From Solitalea canadensis DSM 3403 (GTDB lineage Bacteria; Bacteroidota; Bacteroidia; Sphingobacteriales; Sphingobacteriaceae), in the NCBI RefSeq assembly GCF_000242635.2, contig NC_017770.1, positions 744,001 to 808,000 on the forward strand: a stretch of 64,000 nt of DNA, read 5' to 3'. Each line of letters begins with the position of its first letter. The stretch's first letter is position 1. The notes under the pieces were generated by a model. That model was not told the origin of the DNA. It made no database searches and saw nothing but the letters and a program-made list of their open reading frames with translations. The translations under genes were made by a program, and so were the position numbers. Of this stretch, positions 1 to 9,132 are shown one piece after another.

Positions 1-405
1 CTCCATTAATGATTTTTGAGCAATTTGCAACATGGTTTCCTGCCATTGAGTGATGGTTGAAAGAAGGAAATCAATACCCTTTCTCGATAGGATTATTAAA
101 TCTGAATCACAAATCGCCTGTATACTTTCCGTTGCCGGAGTAAGGCTGTTAAAACTTTCAATATCAGCAATAAACTGATTCTCTTTAATAAAATAATGTG
201 TTAATTCTTCTCCATCATTATTATTAATATAGGTGCGAAGCACTCCATGATTAACAAAAATTATCTCTCTGCAAATTGCTCCCCTTTCCAGCAAAATTTC
301 ATTCTCCTTTACAGTTCGAAACACTAACTGCGATTGGATAAGCTTCAACTCTTGTTCACTGAACTTTCTAAATTGACTCAAAATATTGAATAAGCTTATA
401 TGCAT
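1..405 (-). CDS. Crp/Fnr-family cyclic-nucleotide-binding-domain regulator, N-terminal part (truncated by window edge)
   Basis: Reading the minus strand from the ATG at 405-403 gives 135 uninterrupted codons that run off the window start, so the C-terminus is missing. The visible part resembles the cyclic-nucleotide-binding beta-roll of Bacteroidota Crp/Fnr proteins: a short N-terminal helix (QFRKFSEQEL), an 'ENEILLERG' strand, 'REIIFVNHGVLRTY', then 'FIKENQFIADIESF'. Family members are usually about 190 residues with a C-terminal helix-turn-helix, so roughly a third lies outside. The gene is divergent from the small ABM-domain gene at 655, with 249 bp between. Ligand and targets cannot be told from this fragment. 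Confidence 0.75.
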   Translation of the reverse strand, partial: MHISLFNILSQFRKFSEQELKLIQSQLVFRTVKENEILLERGAICREIIFVNHGVLRTYINNNDGEELTHYFIKENQFIADIESFNSLTPATESIQAICDSDLIILSRKGIDFLLSTITQWQETMLQIAQKSLME

Positions 406-654
406 TGTTATTTTATAATTTTTTAAGAAACAATAGATAAAAACAATGTTCTGATTCCTAAAAATGTAAGTTCAGACCAAGCGGCGAATAATAATTTCTC
501 ATCCGACTTATTAAACTGAATGTTCAGGTGATTTACTGGATACTGATATGCATAGCAATTCGACGCTTTTTACAACTTTTTTCTTATCTCTAACTCTCGT
601 TACTTATTTTTAATTTCTCCAAGCCAATTCAATGTTATTGAGTTAAAAAAGTAT

Positions 655-960
655 ATGATTTTAGAAAAAGCCATCTTAGATGTAATCCCCGATAAAGTTG
701 AACAGTTTGAAGAAAACTTTCTGGTCGCTCAGCAAATAATCAGTTCTATGAATGGTTACAGGTGGCATCAACTTCAAAAATGTATTGAAAAACCTAGCCG
801 CTATTTATTACTGGTAGAATGGGAAACTTTGGAAGATCATACAATAGGATTCAGAAACTCAGTGGAGTATCAGCGTTGGAAAGAACTGCTACACAAATTC
901 TATGATCCATTTCCTACTGTTGAACACTATGAATTAGTAGTTTCTCAAAACAATCGATAA
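655..960 (+). CDS. Small antibiotic-biosynthesis-monooxygenase (ABM) domain protein
   Basis: A 101-residue protein with the ABM/dimeric alpha-beta barrel pattern: an N-terminal beta strand (AILDVIPDKVEQFEENF), a helix, 'GYRWHQLQKCIEKPSRYLLLVEWETLEDH', then 'FRNSVEYQRWKELLHKFYDPFPTVEHYE'. The 'W-x-LEDH-x-x-FR-x-S-x-E-YQ-x-W' portion is typical of these small cytoplasmic proteins. Family members include quinol monooxygenases and heme-degrading enzymes, but many have no known substrate and none can be assigned here. It stands alone, divergent from the Crp/Fnr-type regulator and upstream of the B12 riboswitch. The ATG at 655 is the only sensible start; no strong ribosome-binding site is visible. 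Confidence 0.75.
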   Translation: MILEKAILDVIPDKVEQFEENFLVAQQIISSMNGYRWHQLQKCIEKPSRYLLLVEWETLEDHTIGFRNSVEYQRWKELLHKFYDPFPTVEHYELVVSQNNR

Positions 961-1008
961 TAATAGTTAAAGTTTACATTTTTATCTATCTATTAACTAA
1001 TCAATACT

Positions 1009-1016
1009 TATATTTG
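1009..1016 (+). promoter_or_regulatory. Bacteroidota -7 promoter element for the B12 operon
   Basis: TATATTTG matches the Bacteroidota -7 consensus TAnnTTTG and lies about 30 bp before the first conserved riboswitch helix. No convincing -33 TTG/TTTG is seen at the expected distance. Confidence 0.5.
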
Positions 1017-1043
1017 CCACGCTTTGGTTTAATAACTATTACT

Positions 1044-1240
1044 CAATGGTTATTAATTAAAAGGGAATCAGGTGTAAATCCTGAACAGTACCCGCTGCTG
1101 TAAATCCCATTCAAAAGCTTAAGAATAAAACTCATGCCACTGTTCCGTTCCGGAATGGGAAGGTGTTTCTTAAGCCGGGATAAGTCAGAAGACCTGCCAA
1201 GTATACAGCCTGCAAGCTTTCGGGAGTTAGAGCTTTGAGA
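1044..1240 (+). ncRNA. Cobalamin (AdoCbl/B12) riboswitch
   Basis: The leader contains the conserved cobalamin-riboswitch core: 'CAGGTGTAAATCCTGAACAG' beginning about 1069, then 'TACCCGCTGCTGTAA' to 1103, and the downstream B12 box 'AGTCAGAAGACCTGCC' at about 1183-1198. Spacing and order match the class. The region between the aptamer and the ATG at 1328 holds a T-run, a short imperfect palindrome near 1278-1290 and a second T-run at 1291-1295, which could serve as the expression platform (inference). B12 binding would be expected to shut down the four uptake genes that follow. Confidence 0.93.
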
Positions 1241-1327
1241 TACTTGTTATTCTCTATTTGTACTTCATTGTTTTTTTAGCTGTACGGCTGTTTTTGTTGT
1301 TACTAATTTTTTAATCTAATAAAAACA

Positions 1328-2401
1328 ATGAAAAAGTACCTCTTTTATTTACCCCTTTTAGTATCGCTTTTCTTTACTGCATGTAGCAAAGATGATCAGA
1401 AGGATATCATTGAGCCAATAACGCCTGGAAAGTATGCCGATGGATTCTTTATTATTAACGAAGGCTGGTTCGGACATGAAAATGGCAGTGTAAACTTCTA
1501 TAAATATGGTGAAGATACCATCAGAACGAATGTATTTAAAAAAGAAAATACTGGTAAAGAACTTGGTGTTAGTACTGAATATGGTTCTGTTTTCAATGGC
1601 AAGCTATATATTGTCTCAAAACAAGGTCCGTTTGTAGTTGCTGATGCTGGTTCTTTAAAGGAAACCGGAAGGATTACTGAATTACCTGCAAATGGTCGTG
1701 CTTTTTGTGGTATTAATGCTACTACAGGTTTAATTACTACTGCCGATGGTGTTTATCCTATTAATCTATCAACATTTGCTATTGGTACAAAGATCAATGG
1801 TATTGCCGGAGAAACAGGCGCTATTTGGGCTAACGATAAATATGCATTCGTAATTAGCCAAGCCAATGGGATTTATGTTATTAATAGTGCAACATTGGCT
1901 GTAGTTAAAAATTATGCTAAAGGTGCAATTGGTTTTGCTTTGTCAAAAGACGGAAGCTTATGGGCAGCAACTGAAAACTCATTAATTGAAATCAATCCAC
2001 AAACATTAACATTTAAAGAAATTAATGTTCCGAAAGCCCCTTTTGCATCATGGTATGCTTGGGAACCTGGTAGCTTGACTGCTTCAACTTCTGAAAACGC
2101 CATCTACTTTGTATCAGGAAGCTCAAGTTGGTCACCTACTCAAATCTATAAATATGTAATCGGCGACGAAGCCTCGTTAAGCAAGCCACTTGTTACGCTG
2201 CCTGAAAACAAAGTATTTTATGGTAGCGGTTTAAGATTCGACCCTGTTAAAAAACAACTAATTGCATATACAGTGCAATCAGGATGGGGTGAAAACTATA
2301 AATACAATTCTCTTTATTTCTTTAATGCCAGCAACGGGGAAAAAGTAAAGGAAATTAATTTCGAAGGTTTCTATTTCCCTGCAGTTGCCGTATTTCAATA
2401 A
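1328..2401 (+). CDS. BtuG-like surface lipoprotein (YncE-type beta-propeller), B12 capture
   Basis: A 357-residue lipoprotein: signal peptide with lipobox FTAC (Cys19), followed by SKDD, which resembles the acidic surface-export signal of Bacteroidota lipoproteins. The body has repeated propeller-like strands such as 'DGVYPINLSTFAIGTKI', 'NGIYVINSATLAVVKNY' and 'NSLIEINPQTLTFKEI'. In Bacteroides, BtuG is a seven-bladed surface propeller that binds B12 very tightly and passes it to BtuB. Placement as the first gene after a cobalamin riboswitch and near a BtuB-like receptor supports the same role. It is 15 bp upstream of the next gene. Orthology with BtuG is inferred from fold-like features and context; no residue-level B12 site can be named. 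Confidence 0.75.
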   Translation: MKKYLFYLPLLVSLFFTACSKDDQKDIIEPITPGKYADGFFIINEGWFGHENGSVNFYKYGEDTIRTNVFKKENTGKELGVSTEYGSVFNGKLYIVSKQGPFVVADAGSLKETGRITELPANGRAFCGINATTGLITTADGVYPINLSTFAIGTKINGIAGETGAIWANDKYAFVISQANGIYVINSATLAVVKNYAKGAIGFALSKDGSLWAATENSLIEINPQTLTFKEINVPKAPFASWYAWEPGSLTASTSENAIYFVSGSSSWSPTQIYKYVIGDEASLSKPLVTLPENKVFYGSGLRFDPVKKQLIAYTVQSGWGENYKYNSLYFFNASNGEKVKEINFEGFYFPAVAVFQ

Positions 2402-2416
2402 GAAGATCCTCCAATC

Positions 2417-3319
2417 ATGAGAAAACTACTATTTCTAACCTTACTGGCCTTGGGAACATTAAGTGCTTGTAAAAATGACGACGATATAAATCCGGATAAC
2501 GAAGGACCTGTTTATGTGCCTCGTCCGATTATTACAACAAGTAGTGCATATATCTCAAAAGTATTTGAGTTTTTACCAGCTCCAGGACAGTTTGTTAATC
2601 AAGACGGATTAGGCACTCCTGATGGTGCACAAAAACTTATTGGAAAGTCAGGAAATGGAACGATTTCATTAGGTGGCTTCGGGGGATATGTAATCTTCGG
2701 ATTTGACCATTCCATTGTGAATGGGAATGGAGATGATATTGCCGTGTATGCTAATGCTTTTGAGGGAAGTTCAGAGCCTGGAATTGTAATGGTAATGCAA
2801 GACCTCAACGGTAACGGATTGCCTGACGATACCTGGTATGAATTAGCAGGAAGTGAGTCCACTAATGTTGCTACAGCTAAAAATTACAAGATCATTTACT
2901 ATAACCCTAAAAAGGTTGGAACAGATGTGCAATGGAAAGACAGTAAGGGTAATAAAGGTGCTGTGCTGGCCAACGAATATCATACCCAAAATAACTATTA
3001 CCCAACATTTGCCAAGAATCAGGATTCGCTGATTTTTGAAGGAACACTGCTTCCAAACAATAAATCAATCAATAATATGGGATGGGTTATTCTTTCTGCT
3101 TATAAGTATGGTTATGTCGATAACTATTCGGATGAATACAAAGCGAAGAAATATAACTCATTTGACATTTCATGGGCAATTGATAGCAAAGGGAATAAAG
3201 TACAACTATCAGCAATTGATTTTGTAAAGGTTTACAATGGAATGAACCAGGATGGTGGCTGGTTAGGAGAAGCTTCAACTGAAGTTTCCGGAGCCGCCAA
3301 TATTTCTTTATTGAAATAA
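2417..3319 (+). CDS. Surface lipoprotein of the B12-uptake operon (function unproven)
   Basis: A 300-residue lipoprotein with lipobox LSAC (Cys18) followed by KNDDD, a likely surface-export signal. The central part is rich in Gly/Asp/Asn ('GNGDDIAVYANAFEG', 'MQDLNGNGLPDDTWYELAGS'), with EF-hand-like 'DLNGNGLPDD' around residues 130-140, suggesting a calcium-stabilised beta-rich domain. It closes with 'GGWLGEASTEVSGAANISLL'. Proteins of this type accompany B12 receptors in Bacteroidota and are usually named only 'cell surface protein'. Location between a BtuG-like protein and the receptor points to capture or presentation of cobamides; a second binding protein analogous to BtuH is possible, but I cannot show homology. 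Separated by 7 bp from the receptor gene. Confidence 0.7.
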   Translation: MRKLLFLTLLALGTLSACKNDDDINPDNEGPVYVPRPIITTSSAYISKVFEFLPAPGQFVNQDGLGTPDGAQKLIGKSGNGTISLGGFGGYVIFGFDHSIVNGNGDDIAVYANAFEGSSEPGIVMVMQDLNGNGLPDDTWYELAGSESTNVATAKNYKIIYYNPKKVGTDVQWKDSKGNKGAVLANEYHTQNNYYPTFAKNQDSLIFEGTLLPNNKSINNMGWVILSAYKYGYVDNYSDEYKAKKYNSFDISWAIDSKGNKVQLSAIDFVKVYNGMNQDGGWLGEASTEVSGAANISLLK

Positions 3320-3326
3320 GAACTGC

Positions 3327-5363
3327 ATGAAATATTTCCGACTAAAGACTGAAAGTAACCAGAATAGTGCAAAAATGGAGGTTAGGAGTGCGATTGCACT
3401 CCTGCCTTTTTTGTTGTTTTCGGTTACTTTATGGGGACAGGATTCTTCAAGTGTAAAAAGGCTAAAGACGGTTACGGTTACAGCGAAATCTAAATATGAA
3501 GTTAAGGGAGCCTCACAAACCCGAATCGATACGTTGATTCTACAGCGAAACGTAAACAGCAGTTTGGCTGAATTACTAAGTGAAAATACCCCTGTTTTTA
3601 TTAAATCTTATGGTCGTGGATCACTGGCTACTGCATCATTTAGAGGAACTGCTCCTTCACATACTCAGGTAACCTGGAATGGAATCAATATTAATTCACC
3701 AATGTTGGGAATGGTTGATTTTTCATTAATACCCGTTTATTTTCTGGACGATGTGAATTTAAGTCATGGAGGAGCTTCTGTTTCCAATACGAGTGGGAGT
3801 ATAGGCGGTAGTATTCAGCTAGATAATAAACCGCTTACCCAAAAAGGTTGGAGTGGTCAGTTTGTGCAGGGACTCGGAAGTTATTCAACTTATGATGAAT
3901 TCGGGCAGCTAAACTATGTGGCAAATAAATGGCAAACTAAAACGCGATTATATTACGGCTATTCGGCTAATGACTTTTCATTTAAAAACAAAGAAATAAA
4001 AGATCTTGAAAATCCATTAGCTCCATATCCAATACAGGTTAATAAAGAAGCAGAGTATCATAAAGCAGGGATATTACAAGAGGTTTATTTCAGGCCCACG
4101 TTAAAAGACCAGCTCTCTTTTAATATATGGTCGATGTATACGGATCGTAAATTACCAAGATTAACAACCAGTGAAGCCGATGAAAACGCCAATATAAACA
4201 GCCAATTTGATGAAACACTCAAAGCTGTTGTTTCATGGAATAGATATGAACATTCAGCTAATTATTTTCTTAGGTTAGGTTATGATCACCAGGACCTTGA
4301 TTTTTGGCTTAAAAATCAGATCAGTGGAGGAGATATTGTTAAAGCTATTAATTCAACAGCAACCTCAAACTCATTTTATTTTCAATCAGAACTGAATAAA
4401 AGCTTCATTGAGGATAAATTGAAATTGAAGGGAAGATTGGATTACACCCTAAGTAAAGTCATCTCAGCAGAAGAAGTTAAAATGACTGGTTATGAAGAAA
4501 ATAGAAGCGATTTATCCTTTCTTTTATCGGCAGAGGCCAATCTGACTAAACGCTTATTCTTAACAGCTTTAGTTCGACAAGGAATTATTGATGGAGATTA
4601 TTATGCCTCTCCTTTTTTAGGCACAGAGTTTCTTATCAATGAAAATTACGACTGGAAACTAAAGTTGAATATTAGTCAGACCTTCCATTATCCAACACTC
4701 AACGATTTATATTACTTACCCGGAGGAAATCCAAATCTTTTACCGGAGCGTTCTAATGCTATTGAAATAGGAACATCTATTTCAAAAAAGTTAAATGATA
4801 CGTTTAATTTTTGGGTAGATATCAATGCCTATTCATCAACGGTAAAAAACTGGATTATTTGGTTGCCTTCCTATAATCAATTTTGGGTTCCGGAAAATAT
4901 GCGTGAAGTAAAATCCAAAGGTGTGGAAAGTAAGATTGGAATTTCCGGAGGTCGTCGATTTACGTTTAAATCACATGTTAATTTTGCATGGACACACTCC
5001 GTAAATAATGACGACCCACGTAATTGGGCTGATGAATCGGTTGGTAAGCAATTAGTATATATTCCGGAATATTCTGGCAACCTGTTCAGTAATATTGCTT
5101 ATAAAGGTTATTACATTTCCTATTTTTTCAATTATTACAGTACGCGATACACTACTACCAGTAACGAGAAGGAAACTAAACGCGATTTTCTTTACCCTTA
5201 TTTGATGAGTGATATGGCTATAGGGAAAGACTTCAAGCTTCGTAAAACATATGTTGGACTTCAGGTTAAGGTGTTAAATCTCTTTAATGAAGAATATAGA
5301 ACTATTCTGCGCCGTCCAATGCCTGGTCGAAATTATTATTTAACTATTAAAGCAAGTTTTTAA
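3327..5363 (+). CDS. TonB-dependent outer-membrane receptor, BtuB-like
   Basis: A 678-residue receptor: signal peptide, a TonB-box-like strand 'LKTVTVTAKSKYEV', a plug domain with 'SFRGTAPSHTQVTWNGINI' and 'GGASVSNTSGSIGGSIQLD', then a 22-strand-type barrel ending in an aromatic residue (…ASF). It lacks the N-terminal carboxypeptidase-like domain of SusC proteins and is much shorter than they are, as expected for BtuB-type receptors. It sits third in the riboswitch-led operon, which makes cobamide import the likely role. The ATG at 3327 puts 16 extra residues before the hydrophobic signal; the internal ATG at 3375 (MEVRSAIALL…) would give a more normal signal peptide and may be the true start. 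Confidence 0.85.
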   Translation: MKYFRLKTESNQNSAKMEVRSAIALLPFLLFSVTLWGQDSSSVKRLKTVTVTAKSKYEVKGASQTRIDTLILQRNVNSSLAELLSENTPVFIKSYGRGSLATASFRGTAPSHTQVTWNGININSPMLGMVDFSLIPVYFLDDVNLSHGGASVSNTSGSIGGSIQLDNKPLTQKGWSGQFVQGLGSYSTYDEFGQLNYVANKWQTKTRLYYGYSANDFSFKNKEIKDLENPLAPYPIQVNKEAEYHKAGILQEVYFRPTLKDQLSFNIWSMYTDRKLPRLTTSEADENANINSQFDETLKAVVSWNRYEHSANYFLRLGYDHQDLDFWLKNQISGGDIVKAINSTATSNSFYFQSELNKSFIEDKLKLKGRLDYTLSKVISAEEVKMTGYEENRSDLSFLLSAEANLTKRLFLTALVRQGIIDGDYYASPFLGTEFLINENYDWKLKLNISQTFHYPTLNDLYYLPGGNPNLLPERSNAIEIGTSISKKLNDTFNFWVDINAYSSTVKNWIIWLPSYNQFWVPENMREVKSKGVESKIGISGGRRFTFKSHVNFAWTHSVNNDDPRNWADESVGKQLVYIPEYSGNLFSNIAYKGYYISYFFNYYSTRYTTTSNEKETKRDFLYPYLMSDMAIGKDFKLRKTYVGLQVKVLNLFNEEYRTILRRPMPGRNYYLTIKASF

Positions 5364-5364
5364 A

Positions 5365-6456
5365 GTGAAAAGATTCATTGCTTTTGTGTTCATGCTATTC
5401 CTTTTTCAGTCGTGCATGAAAGACGATTATCCTGTAGGAGAAAATGTTTTTTATGATGATGCTGACGGTGTATTTATAACTAATGAAGGAAACTTTATGT
5501 ACGGTAATGCGTCGTTATCGTATTACTCACCGGAAAAAAAAACGATTATTAATGATGCCTTTTTTACTGCCAATGGAATTCCATTAGGGGATGTAGCTCA
5601 ATCAATGGAGATTAGAAATGGGTTGGGGTACGTTGTTGTAAATAATTCAGGAAAGATATATGTGATCGATATAAAAACGTTTAAGCTAGTGGGTAAGATC
5701 ACTGGCTTAACATCTCCCCGTTACATCTATTTTATGTCTGATGAAAAGGCCTACGTAACCGATTTGTATGCCAAAGCAATTACCATCATAAACCCTAAAA
5801 CCTACACTGTAACAGGTAAAATTGATGTAAATAATAACTATTCACAATTTTATCAGCATCCTACTGAACAAATGGTGATCTATAATAATTGGTTATTCGT
5901 GAGTTGTTGGTCATATGATGACAAAGTATTAGTAATAGATACCAATACAGATAAGGTGGTAAAAGAGATAACAGTAGGGAAACAACCAAACAGCATTGTG
6001 ATAGATAAGAACAATAAGGTTTGGGTGATTTGTGACGGAGGATATAAGGGAAGTCCATACGGATACGAAAACCCTTCATTAATTAAAATCGATGCTAAAA
6101 CATTTTCTATCGAAAAAGTGTTTGACATGGAGAAAGGTGAAAACCAACCTTCAAAACTTACGATTAACGGCCATCGGGACACTATTTATTATTTAAATAA
6201 TGGTGTATGGCAAATGCCAGTTAACGCTCAACAGCTTTCGGCAAATCCATTGATTCCTGAAAAGAATCCAGGAAAAAAAGATAAATTATTTTATGGTTTA
6301 GGGATTAATCCGAAAACCTCAGAAGTATACATAACAGACGCCATTGATTATTTGCAAAATGGGATTCTATATAGGTATTTGCCTTCAGGTAAACCTGTTG
6401 ATTCTTGCAAAGTAGGAATTATTCCAGGCAGTTTTTGCTTTAAAGATAACGACTAG
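5365..6456 (+). CDS. Second BtuG-like surface lipoprotein (beta-propeller)
   Basis: A 363-residue lipoprotein starting with GTG one base after the receptor stop codon, so translation is probably coupled. Lipobox FQSC (Cys17) is followed by MKDD. The body shows classic YncE/propeller repeats: 'NSGKIYVIDIKTFKLVGKI', 'YAKAITIINPKTYTVTGKI', 'DKVLVIDTNTDKVVKEI' and 'KQPNSIVIDKNNKVWV'. It shares the start of the mature domain with the operon's first gene (DGxFIxNEGxF in both), indicating that the two are paralogues placed on either side of the receptor. The likely role is high-affinity B12 capture for the neighbouring receptor. The last gene before a hairpin terminator at 6480. Confidence 0.78.
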   Translation: MKRFIAFVFMLFLFQSCMKDDYPVGENVFYDDADGVFITNEGNFMYGNASLSYYSPEKKTIINDAFFTANGIPLGDVAQSMEIRNGLGYVVVNNSGKIYVIDIKTFKLVGKITGLTSPRYIYFMSDEKAYVTDLYAKAITIINPKTYTVTGKIDVNNNYSQFYQHPTEQMVIYNNWLFVSCWSYDDKVLVIDTNTDKVVKEITVGKQPNSIVIDKNNKVWVICDGGYKGSPYGYENPSLIKIDAKTFSIEKVFDMEKGENQPSKLTINGHRDTIYYLNNGVWQMPVNAQQLSANPLIPEKNPGKKDKLFYGLGINPKTSEVYITDAIDYLQNGILYRYLPSGKPVDSCKVGIIPGSFCFKDND

Positions 6457-6479
6457 CTAGATTCGTTCTCGTATTGACT

Positions 6480-6515
6480 AGGTCTGTGTTTTTTGATGAA
6501 CATAGACCTTTTTTG
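6480..6515 (+). terminator. Rho-independent terminator of the B12 operon
   Basis: AGGTCTGTGTT pairs with AACATAGACCT (one G-T pair) around an 8-nt T-rich loop, followed by a T-run. It lies 24 bp after the last B12-operon stop codon. Confidence 0.8.
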
Positions 6516-6553
6516 TACCATTAGATTTTATTAAATAAAATAACTACCCAACT

Positions 6554-7960
6554 ATGAATGCAATTCTTCAGCATGACCTTCAATCCATTGATCAAATTCT
6601 TGATCAAATCAAGCAGTATGGCCTTGATTTCCTTGCTAATATTGATAAAATTCCTACAGGACAACAAACGACTATCGTAAATGAAAATCAATTGCCAGCG
6701 AATGGAGGAGGAACTTTAGCTGCTTTAAATCTTTTTAAATTAGAATTCCAAAAACTAATGGTTGCATCAGCAGGACCTCGATATTGGGGTTTTGTTACAG
6801 GGGGCACTACACCTGCAGCTATTGCTGGTGACTGGCTAACTGCTGTCTTTGATCAAAATACGCAAAACATAACTGGTGCAGGCGATCTGTCAGCGGTTGT
6901 TGAATTAGAAACCATTCGACTAATGCTTCAACTATTTGAACTTCCTCAAGATTTTCATGGAGGTTTTGTTTCTGGAGCGACTATGTCGAATTTCACTTGT
7001 TTGGGAGTGGCCCGACAATGGGCGGGAAAAAAAGCAGGAAAAGATATTGCGCGTGAAGGAATGATTAATGATATAGTCGTGTTATCAGCAGTACCGCACT
7101 CATCAGTATTAAAGTCGCTTTCAATGTTGGGTTTCGGTAGTAGTAATATTGTAAAAGTTAAAACAATTGAAGGAAGAGAAGCGGTGGATATAGATGATTT
7201 GAAGGAAAAACTGGAGAAATATAAGAATCGTTCAATCATTGTTAGCTGCAGTGGTGGCACAGTTAATTCAGTAGATTTTGATGACTTTGTTCAAATTGCT
7301 GAACTGAAAAAGCAATATGAATTCTGGATGCATATTGACGCTGCATTTGGAGGTTTTGCGGCTTGTGCACCAAGTCATCAACACTTATTGAAAGGGTGGG
7401 ATAAGGCTGATAGCATAACTGTCGATTGCCATAAATGGATGAACGTTCCATATGATAGTGCCGTTTTCTTTGTTAAAAAGGAACATAACAGGCTTCAAGT
7501 TGAAACTTTTCAAAATTCGAATGCTCCCTATTTGGGTAATCCGGAAGACAATTTTTCTTATTTGAATTTCTTGCCGGAAAATTCACGTCGTTTTAGGGCA
7601 TTACCGGCTTGGTTCAGTTTGATTGCTTACGGGCGCGAAGGTTTTAAGTCTATTGTGGCAAACAACATTAACAATGCCATGGAGTTTGGAAAATGGATGG
7701 AAACTGCTGCAACATTCGAACTACTCGCACCTGTTTACCTTAATACAGTATGTTTCAAGTTGAAGGAAAATAATGTGTTGTTGCCTGAATTCTTGAATGA
7801 ACTGAATAGCCGCGGAAAAGTTTTTATGACACCTTCTATTCTTAAAGGAGAAAACTGTATTCGGGCAGCATTTGTAAACTGGAGGACCTCATCACTTGAT
7901 TTGCAAATAGCACAACAAGAATTAATAACTGTTTTTCAACAATTGTCAACAAAAGTTTAG
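6554..7960 (+). CDS. PLP-dependent group II amino-acid decarboxylase
   Basis: A 468-residue cytoplasmic enzyme of the glutamate/aromatic-L-amino-acid decarboxylase family. The signature 'DCHKWMNVPYDSAVFF' contains the PLP Schiff-base lysine (Lys294). Upstream are 'GPRYWGFVTGGTTPAAIAGDWL', the cofactor-region motif 'GGFVSGATMSNFTCLGVAR' and 'HIDAAFGGFAA', whose Asp contacts the pyridine nitrogen in this family. Length is normal (450-500). The substrate is not decided by these motifs; aromatic amino acids, aspartate or glutamate are all possible. It follows the B12 terminator and probably forms a single-gene unit; the next gene is 159 bp downstream. Confidence 0.88.
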   Translation: MNAILQHDLQSIDQILDQIKQYGLDFLANIDKIPTGQQTTIVNENQLPANGGGTLAALNLFKLEFQKLMVASAGPRYWGFVTGGTTPAAIAGDWLTAVFDQNTQNITGAGDLSAVVELETIRLMLQLFELPQDFHGGFVSGATMSNFTCLGVARQWAGKKAGKDIAREGMINDIVVLSAVPHSSVLKSLSMLGFGSSNIVKVKTIEGREAVDIDDLKEKLEKYKNRSIIVSCSGGTVNSVDFDDFVQIAELKKQYEFWMHIDAAFGGFAACAPSHQHLLKGWDKADSITVDCHKWMNVPYDSAVFFVKKEHNRLQVETFQNSNAPYLGNPEDNFSYLNFLPENSRRFRALPAWFSLIAYGREGFKSIVANNINNAMEFGKWMETAATFELLAPVYLNTVCFKLKENNVLLPEFLNELNSRGKVFMTPSILKGENCIRAAFVNWRTSSLDLQIAQQELITVFQQLSTKV

Positions 7961-8005
7961 CAGATATAACTCATTTTCAAAAATAAAATATGTAAATTAT
8001 ATTAA

Positions 8006-8013
8006 TAAATTTG
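8006..8013 (+). promoter_or_regulatory. Candidate -7 promoter element upstream of the aquaporin gene
   Basis: TAAATTTG fits TAnnTTTG and would give a leader of roughly 100 nt before the ATG at 8120. No clear -33 element is seen. Confidence 0.35.
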
Positions 8014-8119
8014 CTGATAGAGAGATAGTTCTAAATTTATGCTCATCTTCTTAGAACCACCTCTTTGTAATTAAGAGTTCTGTAGAAATCTACAGTTAAT
8101 TTAAAATCTATTTTATCTT

Positions 8120-8818
8120 ATGAAAATGTCTAACAGATTAGCTGCTGAATTTATTGGCACATTTTGGTTGGTATTAGGAGGTTGCGGAAGCGCTGTAATC
8201 TCCGCGGCATTTCCCAATGTAGGTATTGGGTTATTAGGGGTTGCTTTTGCGTTTGGTTTAACAGTGTTAACAATTGCCTATTCGCTCGGCCATATTTCCG
8301 GTGCACATTTAAATCCTGCGGTATCCTTCGGATTATGGGCAGGAGGCCGGTTAGAGACCTCCGCATTAATTCCTTATGTAATTGCACAGGTTTTAGGTGG
8401 AATTGTTGCTTCAGGAGTACTGTTCCTAATTGCAAGCGGAACAGCTGGATTTAGTTTAAGCGATGGATTTGCATCAAATGGTTATGGAGATTACTCTCCT
8501 GGCCACTATGGCGTAAATGCTGCTTTTATTTGTGAATTGGTCATGACCTTCATGTTTTTAATCGTAATTATGGGTGCAACGGATGAAAGAGCGCCAAAGG
8601 GTTTTGCCGGAATTGCTATTGGGTTAGCATTAACGCTTATTCACCTTATCAGTATTCCTGTAACCAATACATCTGTTAATCCTGCTCGTAGTACCGGACC
8701 CGCCATATTTGTGGGTGGTTATGCTCTTGCTCAACTATGGTTGTTTTGGGTAGCACCAATCGCGGGAGCGGTAATAGCTGGTTTCTTCTATAAAACGTTC
8801 TTTGGTAAGAAAGATTAA
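8120..8818 (+). CDS. aqpZ: Aquaporin Z-type water channel
   Basis: A 232-residue inner-membrane protein with six hydrophobic segments and the two half-helix motifs of aquaporins: NPA at residues 65-67 (HLNPAVSFG) and NPAR at 187-190 ([11 protein letters not shown]). His175 in 'LIHLISIP' and Arg190 correspond to the selectivity filter of water-specific AqpZ rather than a glycerol facilitator, which has Gly at the His position. Length matches E. coli AqpZ (231). It is monocistronic: a strong hairpin terminator follows 28 bp after the stop. The role is rapid osmotic water flux across the cytoplasmic membrane. Confidence 0.95.
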   Translation: MKMSNRLAAEFIGTFWLVLGGCGSAVISAAFPNVGIGLLGVAFAFGLTVLTIAYSLGHISGAHLNPAVSFGLWAGGRLETSALIPYVIAQVLGGIVASGVLFLIASGTAGFSLSDGFASNGYGDYSPGHYGVNAAFICELVMTFMFLIVIMGATDERAPKGFAGIAIGLALTLIHLISIPVTNTSVNPARSTGPAIFVGGYALAQLWLFWVAPIAGAVIAGFFYKTFFGKKD

Positions 8819-8845
8819 TCTTGTATTCCAACTAAAAGATTTTGA

Positions 8846-8872
8846 ATGCCCCGCATGGGGCATTTTCTTTTT
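8846..8872 (+). terminator. Rho-independent terminator after aqpZ
   Basis: ATGCCCC-GCAT-GGGGCAT forms a perfect 7-bp stem, followed by a T-rich tail. Confidence 0.9.
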
Positions 8873-9132
8873 AAGAATTGACATAAAAATTACATATTAG
8901 CCTATAACTTTTTGTTATTGATAATAATCTATTTTGATTATAATTTATGCGTATGAAAAATGATATTTAGTGTAATTTATTAATAGTTAGAATAATAGAA
9001 AATGGTGAAGAGTTGGATGAATTTTCTGAAAAGAAAACTTACACTACTTATTGTATAGACTTTTTCTAAATAATTATTCAACCCAAGAAATAATTTAGTT
9101 TCTTTGTAATTAAGGCCAAATGCAAACACTGA
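8873..9132 (+). promoter_or_regulatory. Intergenic leader before nuoH
   Basis: AT-rich sequence without an ORF. The only promoter-like signal is TTTCTTTG at 9099-9106, a one-mismatch match to TAnnTTTG, about 27 bp before the nuoH start. No hairpin, repeat or nuoA-G remnant was found here. Confidence 0.3.
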
